Position numbers and translations under genes: made by a program. From contig CAZJHX010000080.1 of assembly GCA_964545715.1 (NCBI GenBank), positions 1 to 48,673 of the forward strand: 48,673 nucleotides of DNA, given 5' to 3'. Source of the stretch: CAZJHX01 sp964545715. GTDB lineage: Bacteria > Myxococcota_A > UBA9042 > GCA-2863065. Each line of letters begins with the position of its first letter. Position 1 is the first letter of the stretch. Below the pieces are notes generated by a model. The model worked only from the letters and a program-made list of their open reading frames with translations, made no database searches and had not been told where the DNA came from. Shown here one piece after another: positions 19,601-27,099 of the stretch.

Positions 19601-20375
19601 GGAGGCCCGGTGCAACTATCGTGCATCACACTTCAGCACCGCGTCCGCGCCGCTGGTGTGGGCCCGCGAGACCCAGAAGCCGTGCGTCCTCAACGCGTTC
19701 AGCAACTACCAGGGCAGTCGCGCCGTCCTGGACGACGTACTGGAGTACGACCGGCTGCGCATGTCCAACGTCGACTTCCAGCGCTTCAGCTTCAGCGCGC
19801 ACCTGCTGGACACCGCCGGACTCGAGCGCAACTTCTGGCCCGCCGGGGCGTGGAAGCCCGACAGCGACGAGAAGATGATCCTGCGCCGCAGCGTCATGGG
19901 ACAAAAGCCATACGGACTGCTGATGAACACCGACATGACGCAGGTGAGCACGGCCGAAGTCGAGCAGTACATGCGCTTCATGCTCTTCTACGGCTTCTTC
20001 CCCAGCTTCTTCGTCAACGACGCCGGCAGCACCTACTGGGCCGACGGCTACGGCGATCGCGACCGCGCCCTCTTCAAACAATATGTACCGCTGATCCAGA
20101 CCATCGCCGGGGCCGGTTGGCAGCCGATCACGCTGGCCACCACCCCCAATCCGCAGCTCCATGTCGAGCGGTTCGGCGACGGTCCGACCTTCTTCACGGT
20201 GCACAACATCACGGACAAACCGGCCGAGCTGCAGCTGCTTGTGGACTCCAGTCTCGTCACCGACGACAGCACCGCCACCGAGCTGCTGGACGGGGCGTCA
20301 GCCACGCTGAGCGCAAACGTGCTCACCGCTACGATCCCGCCTCAGACGGTGCAGCTGTACCGAATCAGTCCGTAA
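16605..20375 (+). CDS. Cys-repeat lipoprotein with glycoside-hydrolase-like C-terminus
   Basis: 1256-residue lipoprotein starting at GTG, with Cys32 in ALTLAGC followed by a Pro run. An acidic linker leads to Cys-rich units at residues 122-391, nine of which are near-identical 24-residue repeats (CDDGDACTTDSCDPATGC and variants). Residues 400-565 look like a carbohydrate-binding-type beta-sandwich (NLLANGDFSEIGGEPFVGW). Residues 565-1256 have the Trp/Tyr/Asp-rich, strand-helix texture of a TIM-barrel glycoside hydrolase plus a C-terminal beta domain. Acidic candidates lie in LAPTFGELDGEYID and NEDAG-like loops, but I cannot assign a GH family. It is likely a surface enzyme acting on polysaccharide. 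The GH44 gene follows downstream on the same strand. Confidence 0.75.
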   Translation: MLRPRTKSAGLLRLALTLTLVAATAALTLAGCPAPPPPPPENATGEATSGAPDAPDSILSTDAADIADAADPTTGEETTPSDAGVNPDSGDTAPGDTPPQEDTPDPADAATTTDTSDATPPPCACDDANPCTDDACDEAGLCVATNNTAPCDDADACTTADSCAEGSCQGTAPLPCDDQDACTTDSCDPAMGCTVSAVVCDDEDACTTDSCDPATGCTVSAVVCDDGDACTTDACDSEAGCTVSAVVCDVGDACTTDSCDPATGCTVSAVVCDDGDACTTDSCDPATGCTVSALVCDDGDACTTDACNRVTGCTVSAVVCDDEDMCTTDGCAPATGCTISAVVCDDGDACTVDGCDSGSGCTVSALVCDDADVCTVDSCKSDSGCLHVAPPETAVEAWAVFTGADAASVSVGPNLLANGDFSEIGGEPFVGWAPHGVGWSSSTVAHLAPPAAYVTAADAVTWAGAAQVVSLKQEVAKPLLVTGWARAADVGAGASNSTFGAYLDVLYGDGTPLWGQKLQFGRGTHGWQYRERFVFVEKPVDHVNAHLMLRYAPGQGWFDDFGLHEVEQPIFEFDGVTVVEVGDGAPDEPACLGLETADGSLALSLSRFGALNALTALGTDVLDPVSAGRSGLFVRDHAQPGEFVHFAGIVATGDGAVSQAGAALGLELDATWTAHESHISVSGTVSGNGETPRLLTVYLAVPVGTDGWQWSHDARTDVTVTGTHINASVVADPEPIGATGSASRYPFGAVSGPEAGVAIGYPMHTPRFARIFQHADAGLLVIAVDIALSPLTASPQTADFEFVIYSFEPQWRFRAALQRYYDLFAELFVKRVAAEGLWYAFGKLDSLTDVADFGIAYHEVNNSAAVTAYDDSIGVYTLHYTMEPNYSWMLLDPSVDTSDDAAVLTAVTALAESGDSKAIATLASAIEDVDGALSIKACTGQSWCAHGARILINSDPGIATPQWPLSWTDHHWSDAAKAPYLAPTFGELDGEYIDSLNGLEARCNYRASHFSTASAPLVWARETQKPCVLNAFSNYQGSRAVLDDVLEYDRLRMSNVDFQRFSFSAHLLDTAGLERNFWPAGAWKPDSDEKMILRRSVMGQKPYGLLMNTDMTQVSTAEVEQYMRFMLFYGFFPSFFVNDAGSTYWADGYGDRDRALFKQYVPLIQTIAGAGWQPITLATTPNPQLHVERFGDGPTFFTVHNITDKPAELQLLVDSSLVTDDSTATELLDGASATLSANVLTATIPPQTVQLYRISP
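17130..17777 (+). repeat. Nine 72-nt tandem repeats
   Basis: Nine head-to-tail units of exactly 72 nt (24 residues), each starting at TGC of Cys-Asp-Asp. Central units are nearly identical in DNA, and the last two are more diverged. Recent expansion by unequal recombination is the simplest reading. Copy number is probably variable and may be miscounted in short-read assemblies. Confidence 0.85.
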
Positions 20376-20400
20376 ACAGGGGCGGCTGCTCCAAACACGC

Positions 20401-20700
20401 TCAGGGGCCGCAGCGGTATGCATCTCCGGCGGCCGAGGGTGCGTACCCGCCGTGCACCTGTGTCCACACGATATGCGTGGCGCCGCGCTGCCGGGCCTTT
20501 ACCCGGGCATCCCACTTCGCATCGTCGATGCCGCTCGACGCCGCCATGCCCTGAATGCCCGACACGGCCCGCACATTGCCGACGTAGCGGCAGCGCTCAA
20601 CCTCCGTACGGCTGGCCGATTGAACACCGCCCATTGCGCACCCGGCCAGCAGCGTAATCGCGGCCAGCCCGGCGAGCAGCATCTTTGTTGTGCGCGTCAT
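20401..20700 (-). CDS. Small lipoprotein, DUF4156-like
   Basis: 99-residue lipoprotein MTRTTKMLLAGLAAITLLAG then Cys21. An AGGAGG ribosome site lies 5-6 nt before the ATG, which fixes this start over a longer upstream one. The mature part has two further Cys (VERCRYVGNV; DAYRC near the end) flanking a helix with AKWDARVKARQRGATHIVW. This fits the DUF4156/RcsF-like pattern: a short alpha/beta lipoprotein with Arg/Lys-rich helix, GATH and a terminal YRC. Family assignment is moderate, and the molecular role is unknown. It diverges from the GH44 gene. Confidence 0.75.
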   Translation of the reverse strand: MTRTTKMLLAGLAAITLLAGCAMGGVQSASRTEVERCRYVGNVRAVSGIQGMAASSGIDDAKWDARVKARQRGATHIVWTQVHGGYAPSAAGDAYRCGP

Positions 20701-20818
20701 CGTGCACCTCCTGACCCTCTCTGAATCGGCAGCACACACATCGCACATAAAAACATAGTAAATTTTACAACGTATGCTAATCTACTCGCAGTCACCTAAA
20801 AAGGCTCGGGAGGCCTCG
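20701..20818. promoter_or_regulatory. AT-rich divergent promoter region
   Basis: 118-bp gap between two divergent genes with an AT-rich pocket (about 20745-20782) that stands out in this GC-rich window. It includes ATAGTAAATTT (20755-20765), a word that recurs, inverted, at 32345-32355. No clean -35/-10 pair can be defined. A GGGAGG ribosome site for the GH44 gene ends 6 nt before its ATG. Confidence 0.4.
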
Positions 20819-23212
20819 ATGGGCAAGCGCTTAGCCGTGCTGACGGTCGCGACACTTATGAACCTCAGCCCCGCGTTGGCAGACCGCGTGGTCTACGGTG
20901 ACGGCCTGGAGCCCGGCTGGGAGTCCTGGTCCTGGGGCGGCGAATACGAAATGCACGCTCAGGACATCGTCTACGCCGGCGAGTGCTCGCTCTACGCACA
21001 GCCAGGCCCGGGCGGCTCCCTCTCCCTGCAGACTTCAGGCACGTTCGGTGGCGCCGCCGCGATCAGCTTCTGGATCGAAGGTGACGCCCCACCGCTCTGG
21101 CTCAAACTGGAAGACGATAACGAGGGCGTGACATCCCCCGAGCTCGCCCTGGCCGAGTTCGCCGACGTCCAAGCCGGCGTCTGGGTCCAGGTCATCGTGC
21201 CCGTCGAGCTCTTCGGCCCATCGCGCTCCTGGACCCGCATCAACTTCCAGGACGCCTCCGGCCAGGGCACCGCATTTCACCTGGACGACATCATCGTCAT
21301 CGACGACCTCGCCCAGTCCGCCCGCTTCCTGGCAGCAGAGCCCGCCGGCTCCGATCGCATCATGCTCATCGGCAACGGCAACCTGGACGCCGTGACCATC
21401 ACGTCCAACCAGGTTCCCCTGACCATCGTCGGGTCCATTACCTACGACTTCCCCTACCGCACCTACGTCCAGGTCGAGCCATCCATCGGCCCCGGCACCC
21501 TGAACATCGTCACCGAGAGCGCCACATTCACGCGCCACATCGACTTCGAGCGCGCCGCGATGTCGCTGGTCCCCACACACCACATCTCCAGCTTCATCTA
21601 CGGCATGGCCTTCCCGCCTGACGACGCCTACAAGCTGGAGCACGGCGTGATCTCGGAGCGCTGGGGCGGCAACGCCATGAGCCAATACAACCCGTTCGAG
21701 AACGCGACCAACCTGGCCAGGGACTGGTACTACGAAAACGCCGAGGCTCCCTCTGCAGCCAGCTGGATCACCAGCGTCCAAAACCTGGGCGGTCACGCGC
21801 TGCTCTCCATCCCAATCATGGACTGGGTCGCCGCCGACAGAACGTCCTACTCCTACAGCATCGACAAGTACGGCTGGCAGCAGTCCACCGATCCGTACCT
21901 GCCCGACGCCGGCAACGGCCTCACCACCGACGGCACGCCCATCACGTGGAACGACCCCAGCGACTCCGCAACACCCTGGTCTCCCGAGCTCGCCGCCGAG
22001 TGGCTGCGCAGCCTGCCCAGCGCACCCACCATCGCGATCGTCGGCAACGAGCTGGACATCGCCATGCAGACCCACCGCGACGTCCACCCGCAGCCCACGA
22101 CGTACGACGAGCAGCTGTGGCGCTTCACCACCTACGCCAACGTGCTCAAGGACGCCCTGCCCGGCACCGCCGTGGCCGGTCCCGCCTCCTGCTGCTGGAG
22201 CTACTACTGGACCTCTGAAGCCGGCGACACCGACAAAGCCACCCACGGCGGGCAGGACTTCCTGGCCTGGTTCCTGGACAGCGTCGCCCAAAAGGACGCC
22301 GCCTCCGGCCGCCGAACTCTGGACATCCTGGACATCCATTACTACCCCGAGGGCGTCTTCAACGACTGGACCGACAACGAGACCCGCAAGCACCGCCTGC
22401 GCGCCACCCGCTCGCTGTGGGATCCCACATACGACGACGAGAGCTGGATCTCCGGCGCCAAGCACCTCACCGCTCAGCAGCCCAATCCCGGCCGCGTCAT
22501 GCTCATCCCGCGCATGAAGGCCCTCATCGACAAGCACTATCCCGGCACCAAGCTGGCGATCAACGAGTGGAACTTCGGCGGCGAGCACGACAACTCCGGC
22601 GGCCTGGCCGTCGCGGAGGCGCTCGGCATCTTCGGCCGCGAGGACCTGGACATCGCCACGTACTGGACCGCTCCGCCCCGCGGCACCCCGGCCTCCGCCG
22701 CCTTCAAGCTCTTCCGAGCGCCCGGCGCACGCTTCGGCGACCGCTCGCTGCCCGTCGAGTCCGCCGATCCCAACCGCCTGGGCGTGTACGCCGCCACCGA
22801 TCCGGCGGGCCGCGTCACCGTCGTCATCGTCAACAAGTCGCGCGACCGCGACCTGGCGCTGGAGCTGGCCAACCTGCCCGCCGGCGCCACCCGCGTCCGT
22901 CGCTTTGGCGGCGCCCTCAACGGCGAGGTCGCCAACGATCCACCCGCCATCATCACCGATCAGGTCGTCCTGGTGCCCGCCTACAGCGCGGTCTACCTGC
23001 GCGTGGTGCCCGGCGCCCAGATCCTCGATCCGACCGACCCCAACGGCGGGGTCGTCCCCCCACCCTGGGAGGCCGTGCCTCCCGCACCCGAAGAGTCCGT
23101 CGGCTGCGCCTCGTCGGGCCACCGCCCGCACGGCAACACGGGCTTCGGCGTCTTCATGCTGGTCGCCGCGCTCTTCCTGACGTGGCGCATCGTCTTGGAG
23201 CGCCTGCAATAG
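20819..23212 (+). CDS. GH44 family glycoside hydrolase with C-terminal membrane anchor
   Basis: 797-residue secreted enzyme. The signal peptide is MGKRLAVLTVATLMNLSPALA and the ribosome site is GGGAGG. Residues 23-180 form a beta-sandwich of carbohydrate-binding type. The catalytic region (about 245-640) has GH44 hallmarks: FIYGMAFP, ISERWGGNAMSQYNPFENAT and ALLSIPIMDWVAADR. VGNELDIA holds the likely acid/base Glu, and INEWNFGGEH holds the likely nucleophile Glu. ATYWTAPP also fits the family. GH44 enzymes cleave beta-1,4-glucan or xyloglucan chains internally. A C-terminal beta domain follows, then a Pro-rich stretch, one Cys (VGCASSG), a hydrophobic helix FGVFMLVAALFLTW and basic residues. 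That tail resembles MYXO-CTERM sorting signals. It converges on the kinase gene 6 bp away. Confidence 0.88.
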   Translation: MGKRLAVLTVATLMNLSPALADRVVYGDGLEPGWESWSWGGEYEMHAQDIVYAGECSLYAQPGPGGSLSLQTSGTFGGAAAISFWIEGDAPPLWLKLEDDNEGVTSPELALAEFADVQAGVWVQVIVPVELFGPSRSWTRINFQDASGQGTAFHLDDIIVIDDLAQSARFLAAEPAGSDRIMLIGNGNLDAVTITSNQVPLTIVGSITYDFPYRTYVQVEPSIGPGTLNIVTESATFTRHIDFERAAMSLVPTHHISSFIYGMAFPPDDAYKLEHGVISERWGGNAMSQYNPFENATNLARDWYYENAEAPSAASWITSVQNLGGHALLSIPIMDWVAADRTSYSYSIDKYGWQQSTDPYLPDAGNGLTTDGTPITWNDPSDSATPWSPELAAEWLRSLPSAPTIAIVGNELDIAMQTHRDVHPQPTTYDEQLWRFTTYANVLKDALPGTAVAGPASCCWSYYWTSEAGDTDKATHGGQDFLAWFLDSVAQKDAASGRRTLDILDIHYYPEGVFNDWTDNETRKHRLRATRSLWDPTYDDESWISGAKHLTAQQPNPGRVMLIPRMKALIDKHYPGTKLAINEWNFGGEHDNSGGLAVAEALGIFGREDLDIATYWTAPPRGTPASAAFKLFRAPGARFGDRSLPVESADPNRLGVYAATDPAGRVTVVIVNKSRDRDLALELANLPAGATRVRRFGGALNGEVANDPPAIITDQVVLVPAYSAVYLRVVPGAQILDPTDPNGGVVPPPWEAVPPAPEESVGCASSGHRPHGNTGFGVFMLVAALFLTWRIVLERLQ

Positions 23213-23218
23213 CCGCTG

Positions 23219-25324
23219 CTAAGGCTTGCAGTCATCCCCAAACTGGCGCGTCCCCACGGAGTCCTGAACAGACCATCCGGTCCCATGCTCCACATCGGCG
23301 CCATAGCTGACCCGCAGGTTCTCCTCCGCCGGTGAACCCAGCGCCACCGCCCGCGCATGCACCGCCTTCAACGTGCACTTCGGCCGCTCGACCGCCTCCA
23401 GACACGTAAACTTGCGCTGGTCCGCCACGATCATCGTCTTGAACAGATTCACGATGATGTAGCACCGCTCCCCGGACATCTTCGTCACGAAGTTGAAGCC
23501 CACGATCGTGCTGTCCGCGCTCACATCGGCCAGCCCGTCGGCGCGCACATCGCTGACATAAAAGTTCATCAGCCGCGCATCCGGCTGGATCTTCCGCGCG
23601 ATCTCCCGAGCCGAGTCGTAGAAGCTCAGCACGTCCACGTTAGCCGGGTCCACGAAGTCTGTGGACCGATAGATCACCTGGTCAGGTGTGGCCATCATCG
23701 GGCTCGGCAGCCCCTGTTTGTTCACCTCCGGTGCCCGTCTCGGCCGGGCGAGCACGTCCGGCACGGCGTCGCGCACAGTCCGCAGAGGCGGCGCCAACGG
23801 TTCTGCGGGCGGTTCAGGCTTAGGCGCAGGCTCGGGCGCCACATCAACCCTGGGCGCAGGCTCCGCTTCCACAACCGGCGGCGGCACAGCCTCGGGCTCA
23901 ACAGCTGGTTTTTCCGGTTCAGGCGCGGGCGCAGGTTCAGCCGAATCCATCACGTACGGCACCGCGACAACAGCGGCGGCAGCCAGCGCCAACACCAGCA
24001 CCGCCAGCCCGATCCACAACCCCAACCGCGACTTCTGCACCTCGCCCACCGGCGGCAGCAGCGCCGTCGCCTTCACATCCGCAGTGGGCGGCTTCTTCGG
24101 CAGCTTTGGCTTGCGCGTCTCGCCGGTGTGAACGATGGACGGCAGCGCCTCCTGCGAGACCTGCCGGGTATCCAGCGCCTCCAACGTCTTCACATTGTGA
24201 GGCGACGGCACGTCCTTGAACGTGTCCGCAAAGGACGGGTCCCGCAACGTGTCCGACGAGCTGGTAAACGACGGCGGCCCCGATCGGGCCCAGAACGCCG
24301 CCGACTCATCCGACAGCGTGTCATCACCGCCCACCAACCCCAGGTCGCCCAGCTCCGGCATCCGGTCGGCGCCGCTGGTCAACATGGTTGTGAGCACGTT
24401 AGCCGCCGTCGGCCGGCGCTCCCGGTCCTTGCGCAGGCACAGCAGCACCGCGCTGTCATACCAACCCGGCAGCCCCGGCACGACCTCGGACGGTGGCCGC
24501 GGCTGCTGCGTCAAATGGCGCTCAAAGATGCTGTCGACGCCCCCGCCCCCAAACACCCGCTCGCCGGTCGCGCACTCCCACAAGATGCAGCCCAGCGCAT
24601 ACAGATCGCTGCGACCGTCGGCCTTCTCCCCGCGGATCTGCTCCGGCGACATGTAGTACGGCGTGCCCAGCGTGCGTCCGGCCGCGGTCAGGGGAGACGC
24701 GGTCGGATCCGTCAGCCCGGCGATGCCGAAGTCCAAGAGCTTCATGTGCCACGAGGCCGGCGTCTTGTCCGCGTTCAGCACCCAGCAGTTGGCGGGCTTC
24801 AGGTCCCGGTGAACCACACCCGCCGTGTGAATCGCGGTCAGCGCAGCGCACAGCTCCACGCCAATCCGCGCGGCCACCACCGGATGCAGCGCCCCACGCT
24901 CCAACAGCAGCCGCTGCAGGTCACACCCGACCAGATACTCCATCACCAGGTAGTGCAGCTTCTCGGCGGTCACGCCGAAATCGACGATCTCGACCACGTT
25001 GGGGTCCCGCACCGCGCTCAGCACCTTGGCCTCGCGCGTGAACCGCTCCCGCTCGTCGGCATGCTGAATCAGGTTGGGCATCAACAGCTTGATCGCCACA
25101 CTGCGCTCCAAAAACGCATGCTGCGCCTTCACGACCATCCCCGATCCGCCCACGCCGATCAGCGAGTCGATGATGTAGCGCCCCGCGATGACCCGCCCGC
25201 GCAGCTCTTTCTCGTCGGTGGTGTAGTGCGCCAGCACCATGTGCAGCTTGGCGCCGTCCGCCGGACAGCTCAGAAGAAGCGGGTCCTCGTACCGCGCGTG
25301 GCACGTCAGACAAATCGCGGCCAC
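23219..25324 (-). CDS. Ser/Thr protein kinase with Zn-ribbon and extracytoplasmic domain
   Basis: 701-residue transmembrane kinase. A short N-terminal Cys cluster (CLTC, then SC) resembles a zinc ribbon. The kinase domain (about 43-315) is complete: P-loop GVGGSGMV, AIKLL lysine, HRDLKPAN catalytic loop, DFG and GTPYYMSPEQ activation segment. A linker rich in Ser/Thr follows, then one membrane helix (about 432-455, LGLWIGLAVLVLALAAAAVV). The outside part is a Pro/Glu-rich stalk and a C-terminal domain (545-701) with three or four Cys that I do not recognise and that may be the sensor. It starts at GTG 7 bp after the sigma-54 activator gene, so the two are probably co-transcribed. Confidence 0.9.
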   Translation of the reverse strand: MAAICLTCHARYEDPLLLSCPADGAKLHMVLAHYTTDEKELRGRVIAGRYIIDSLIGVGGSGMVVKAQHAFLERSVAIKLLMPNLIQHADERERFTREAKVLSAVRDPNVVEIVDFGVTAEKLHYLVMEYLVGCDLQRLLLERGALHPVVAARIGVELCAALTAIHTAGVVHRDLKPANCWVLNADKTPASWHMKLLDFGIAGLTDPTASPLTAAGRTLGTPYYMSPEQIRGEKADGRSDLYALGCILWECATGERVFGGGGVDSIFERHLTQQPRPPSEVVPGLPGWYDSAVLLCLRKDRERRPTAANVLTTMLTSGADRMPELGDLGLVGGDDTLSDESAAFWARSGPPSFTSSSDTLRDPSFADTFKDVPSPHNVKTLEALDTRQVSQEALPSIVHTGETRKPKLPKKPPTADVKATALLPPVGEVQKSRLGLWIGLAVLVLALAAAAVVAVPYVMDSAEPAPAPEPEKPAVEPEAVPPPVVEAEPAPRVDVAPEPAPKPEPPAEPLAPPLRTVRDAVPDVLARPRRAPEVNKQGLPSPMMATPDQVIYRSTDFVDPANVDVLSFYDSAREIARKIQPDARLMNFYVSDVRADGLADVSADSTIVGFNFVTKMSGERCYIIVNLFKTMIVADQRKFTCLEAVERPKCTLKAVHARAVALGSPAEENLRVSYGADVEHGTGWSVQDSVGTRQFGDDCKP

Positions 25325-25331
25325 GGCGCGG

Positions 25332-26954
25332 TTACACGCCCAGCTGTTTCATGCGGCGCAACAAGCCCTGCTTGGAGACCTGCAGCTGTTCAGCCATCGC
25401 TTTGGCGTCGTTGTTGTGCGCCTGCCCCGCAGCCGCGATCTCCTCTGCCGTCAGGTCCCCCGCCTTCCGGATGCCCGGGCTGCGCTCGATCAGCTGATAA
25501 AGCGACGATCGAGCTATGCCCAGCGCACGCGCCGTCGCCCCCAGCCGCCACTTGTTGGCCTTCAGCGCCGTCTTAAGCGTGTCTTCGTCGATATCCTCCG
25601 GCTTCAGGTTGGCCTGCGCCGCGCGCGTCAAGCTCGGCAGCTCGGGCGTGGTCTCCAGCGCGGCGGTCGTCCCCGTCCCCGTATGACCGGCGTCCCTGAG
25701 CATGCGCTGCAGCGCGCCAAAGACGTCCTGCACCGGACCACGCCGCGCCTCCAGCACCACCCGCCGCGCCACATTGCGCAGCTGCCGCACGTTGCCCGGC
25801 CACTGGTGCCGAATCAGCGTCCCGACCACACCGACCGCCAGCCACGGGCTCTCGGCGTCCGCCCGCTGCCGCAGCATGCGATCGTCCCCCGTCTGGCGCA
25901 GCTCCTCCGTCATGAAATGCGCCAGCAGCCGCCCGATATCCTGCCGCCGTTCGCGCAGGGGCGGCACATCGATCTGAAAGCCGGACAAGCGATGCAGCAG
26001 CGGCTCTCTAAAGGCGCCCGACTCCACCGCGCTCTCCAAATCCGCATCCGTCGCCGAGATCGGGCGCACGTCGACCACCCGCGTCGTCCGGGCGCCAACC
26101 GGCTGCACCTCGCCCGTCTCCAGCGCCCGCAGCAGCATCGCCTGGATCTCCGGGCTCGCTTCGCCGATCTCATCCAAAAAGAGCGTCCCGCGGTGCGCTC
26201 GCCCGAAAAAGCCCGGGTGATCCGTCGCCGCGCCCGTAAATGCGCCTTTGACGTGACCAAACAGCTGCGAGGCGGCCGTCGTCTCCGGAATCGCCGCCAT
26301 ATTCACGGACACAAACGGCTCGCGCGCCCGGCCGCTGGAGGTGTGGATACCGTGCGCGACCAGCTCCTTGCCGGTCCCCGTCTCGCCGCGGATCAGCGTC
26401 GGCACGTCGTGCTCCGCCATCAACTGAATATCGGCCCGCAAACGCGTCACAGCGTCGCTATGGCCCACCATCCCCAGGTCGTGGTCTGCGGCCGTCGCGG
26501 ACGCCTCCGACCAGTGCAACACCAGCGCCACCCGCTCGGCGATCTCCAGAACCACACCGGCATCCAGCTGAACCGAGGTCAGCGTCATCGAGTCGGTCAG
26601 AGGCACGCCATCCACGATCACCGCCATGCGGTCCGGCGCGCGCGTCACCTCTACGCCTCCGCCCGAGACCCCCTTCAGCGTGATCGGACGGCGGCTGACA
26701 AACGGATCGTCCAGCGCCTGCGACCGACCGCTTCGCGGCGCCCGAAACAGCGGCATCAGCCGTGAGATCTCCACAACGCCGCCGGTCTTGAGGTGCGTCA
26801 ACCGAACCTCGTCACCGATCCGCCCCAGCTCACAGTGATAGCCGATGGTCAGCGTCGGTACGCGCGAGGCCCCACGACGCCGGCCGACCGCGGCCGCTTT
26901 CCGCGTCGTCGCACCGGAGTAGCTGCCCGCGCGCCGGGAGTCGTCTGATGACAT
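25332..26954 (-). CDS. FHA-type sigma-54-dependent transcriptional activator
   Basis: 540-residue enhancer-binding protein. An FHA-like beta domain lies at about residues 70-146 (FVSRRPITLKGV), which would bind phospho-Thr partners such as kinases. The AAA+ core has Walker A GETGTGKE (about 190), GAFTGA loop intact (about 239), Walker B GTLFLDEIGE and the LRERRQDI segment. Sensor I reads ATDADL where ATN is usual. The C-terminus has two Fis-like helix-turn-helix stretches (about 465-490 and 511-537) rather than one. It should hydrolyse ATP to open sigma-54 promoters. It is co-oriented with the kinase that follows at 7 bp and divergent from another kinase, consistent with phosphorylation-linked control. 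I chose the ATG that leaves a normal-length N-terminus; a longer one is possible. Confidence 0.9.
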   Translation of the reverse strand: MSSDDSRRAGSYSGATTRKAAAVGRRRGASRVPTLTIGYHCELGRIGDEVRLTHLKTGGVVEISRLMPLFRAPRSGRSQALDDPFVSRRPITLKGVSGGGVEVTRAPDRMAVIVDGVPLTDSMTLTSVQLDAGVVLEIAERVALVLHWSEASATAADHDLGMVGHSDAVTRLRADIQLMAEHDVPTLIRGETGTGKELVAHGIHTSSGRAREPFVSVNMAAIPETTAASQLFGHVKGAFTGAATDHPGFFGRAHRGTLFLDEIGEASPEIQAMLLRALETGEVQPVGARTTRVVDVRPISATDADLESAVESGAFREPLLHRLSGFQIDVPPLRERRQDIGRLLAHFMTEELRQTGDDRMLRQRADAESPWLAVGVVGTLIRHQWPGNVRQLRNVARRVVLEARRGPVQDVFGALQRMLRDAGHTGTGTTAALETTPELPSLTRAAQANLKPEDIDEDTLKTALKANKWRLGATARALGIARSSLYQLIERSPGIRKAGDLTAEEIAAAGQAHNNDAKAMAEQLQVSKQGLLRRMKQLGV

Positions 26955-26987
26955 CGCGAGCAGTGTAGCGCGCACAGTGTCCATATT

Positions 26988-27009
26988 GAAAGACGTCCGA
27001 AAGACGTCC
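26988..27009. promoter_or_regulatory. Tandem 11-bp repeats with GACGTC cores
   Basis: GAAAGACGTCC occurs twice back to back. Each copy holds the palindrome GACGTC, and the cores are 11 bp apart, one helical turn. The site lies in the 145-bp gap between the sigma-54 activator and the divergent kinase. It is a good candidate operator for a dimeric regulator acting on one or both genes, possibly the activator itself. Confidence 0.5.
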
Positions 27010-27070
27010 GAGCGCGCCCCGCACGCACCCGTCCGCGGTCCTAAGTGGCTGATTCCACTGGCAGGAACTC

Positions 27071-27087
27071 TTGGCGTGCGACTTGCT
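27071..27087 (+). promoter_or_regulatory. Possible sigma-54 promoter for the kinase
   Basis: TTGGCGTGCGACTTGCT has GG and GC with the RpoN spacing of 10 nt and matches most consensus positions. Transcription would start at about 27098, only two bases before the ATG chosen for the kinase. This implies a leaderless message or a chance match. The adjacent activator gene makes it worth testing. Confidence 0.25.
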
Positions 27088-27099
27088 GCATGGGTAGGC

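Noticed and set aside
23357..25576. 739-codon plus-strand frame opposite the Zn-ribbon kinase
   Set aside because: Arg/His/Gln-rich low-complexity translation with no recognisable motif; the minus strand encodes a complete kinase.
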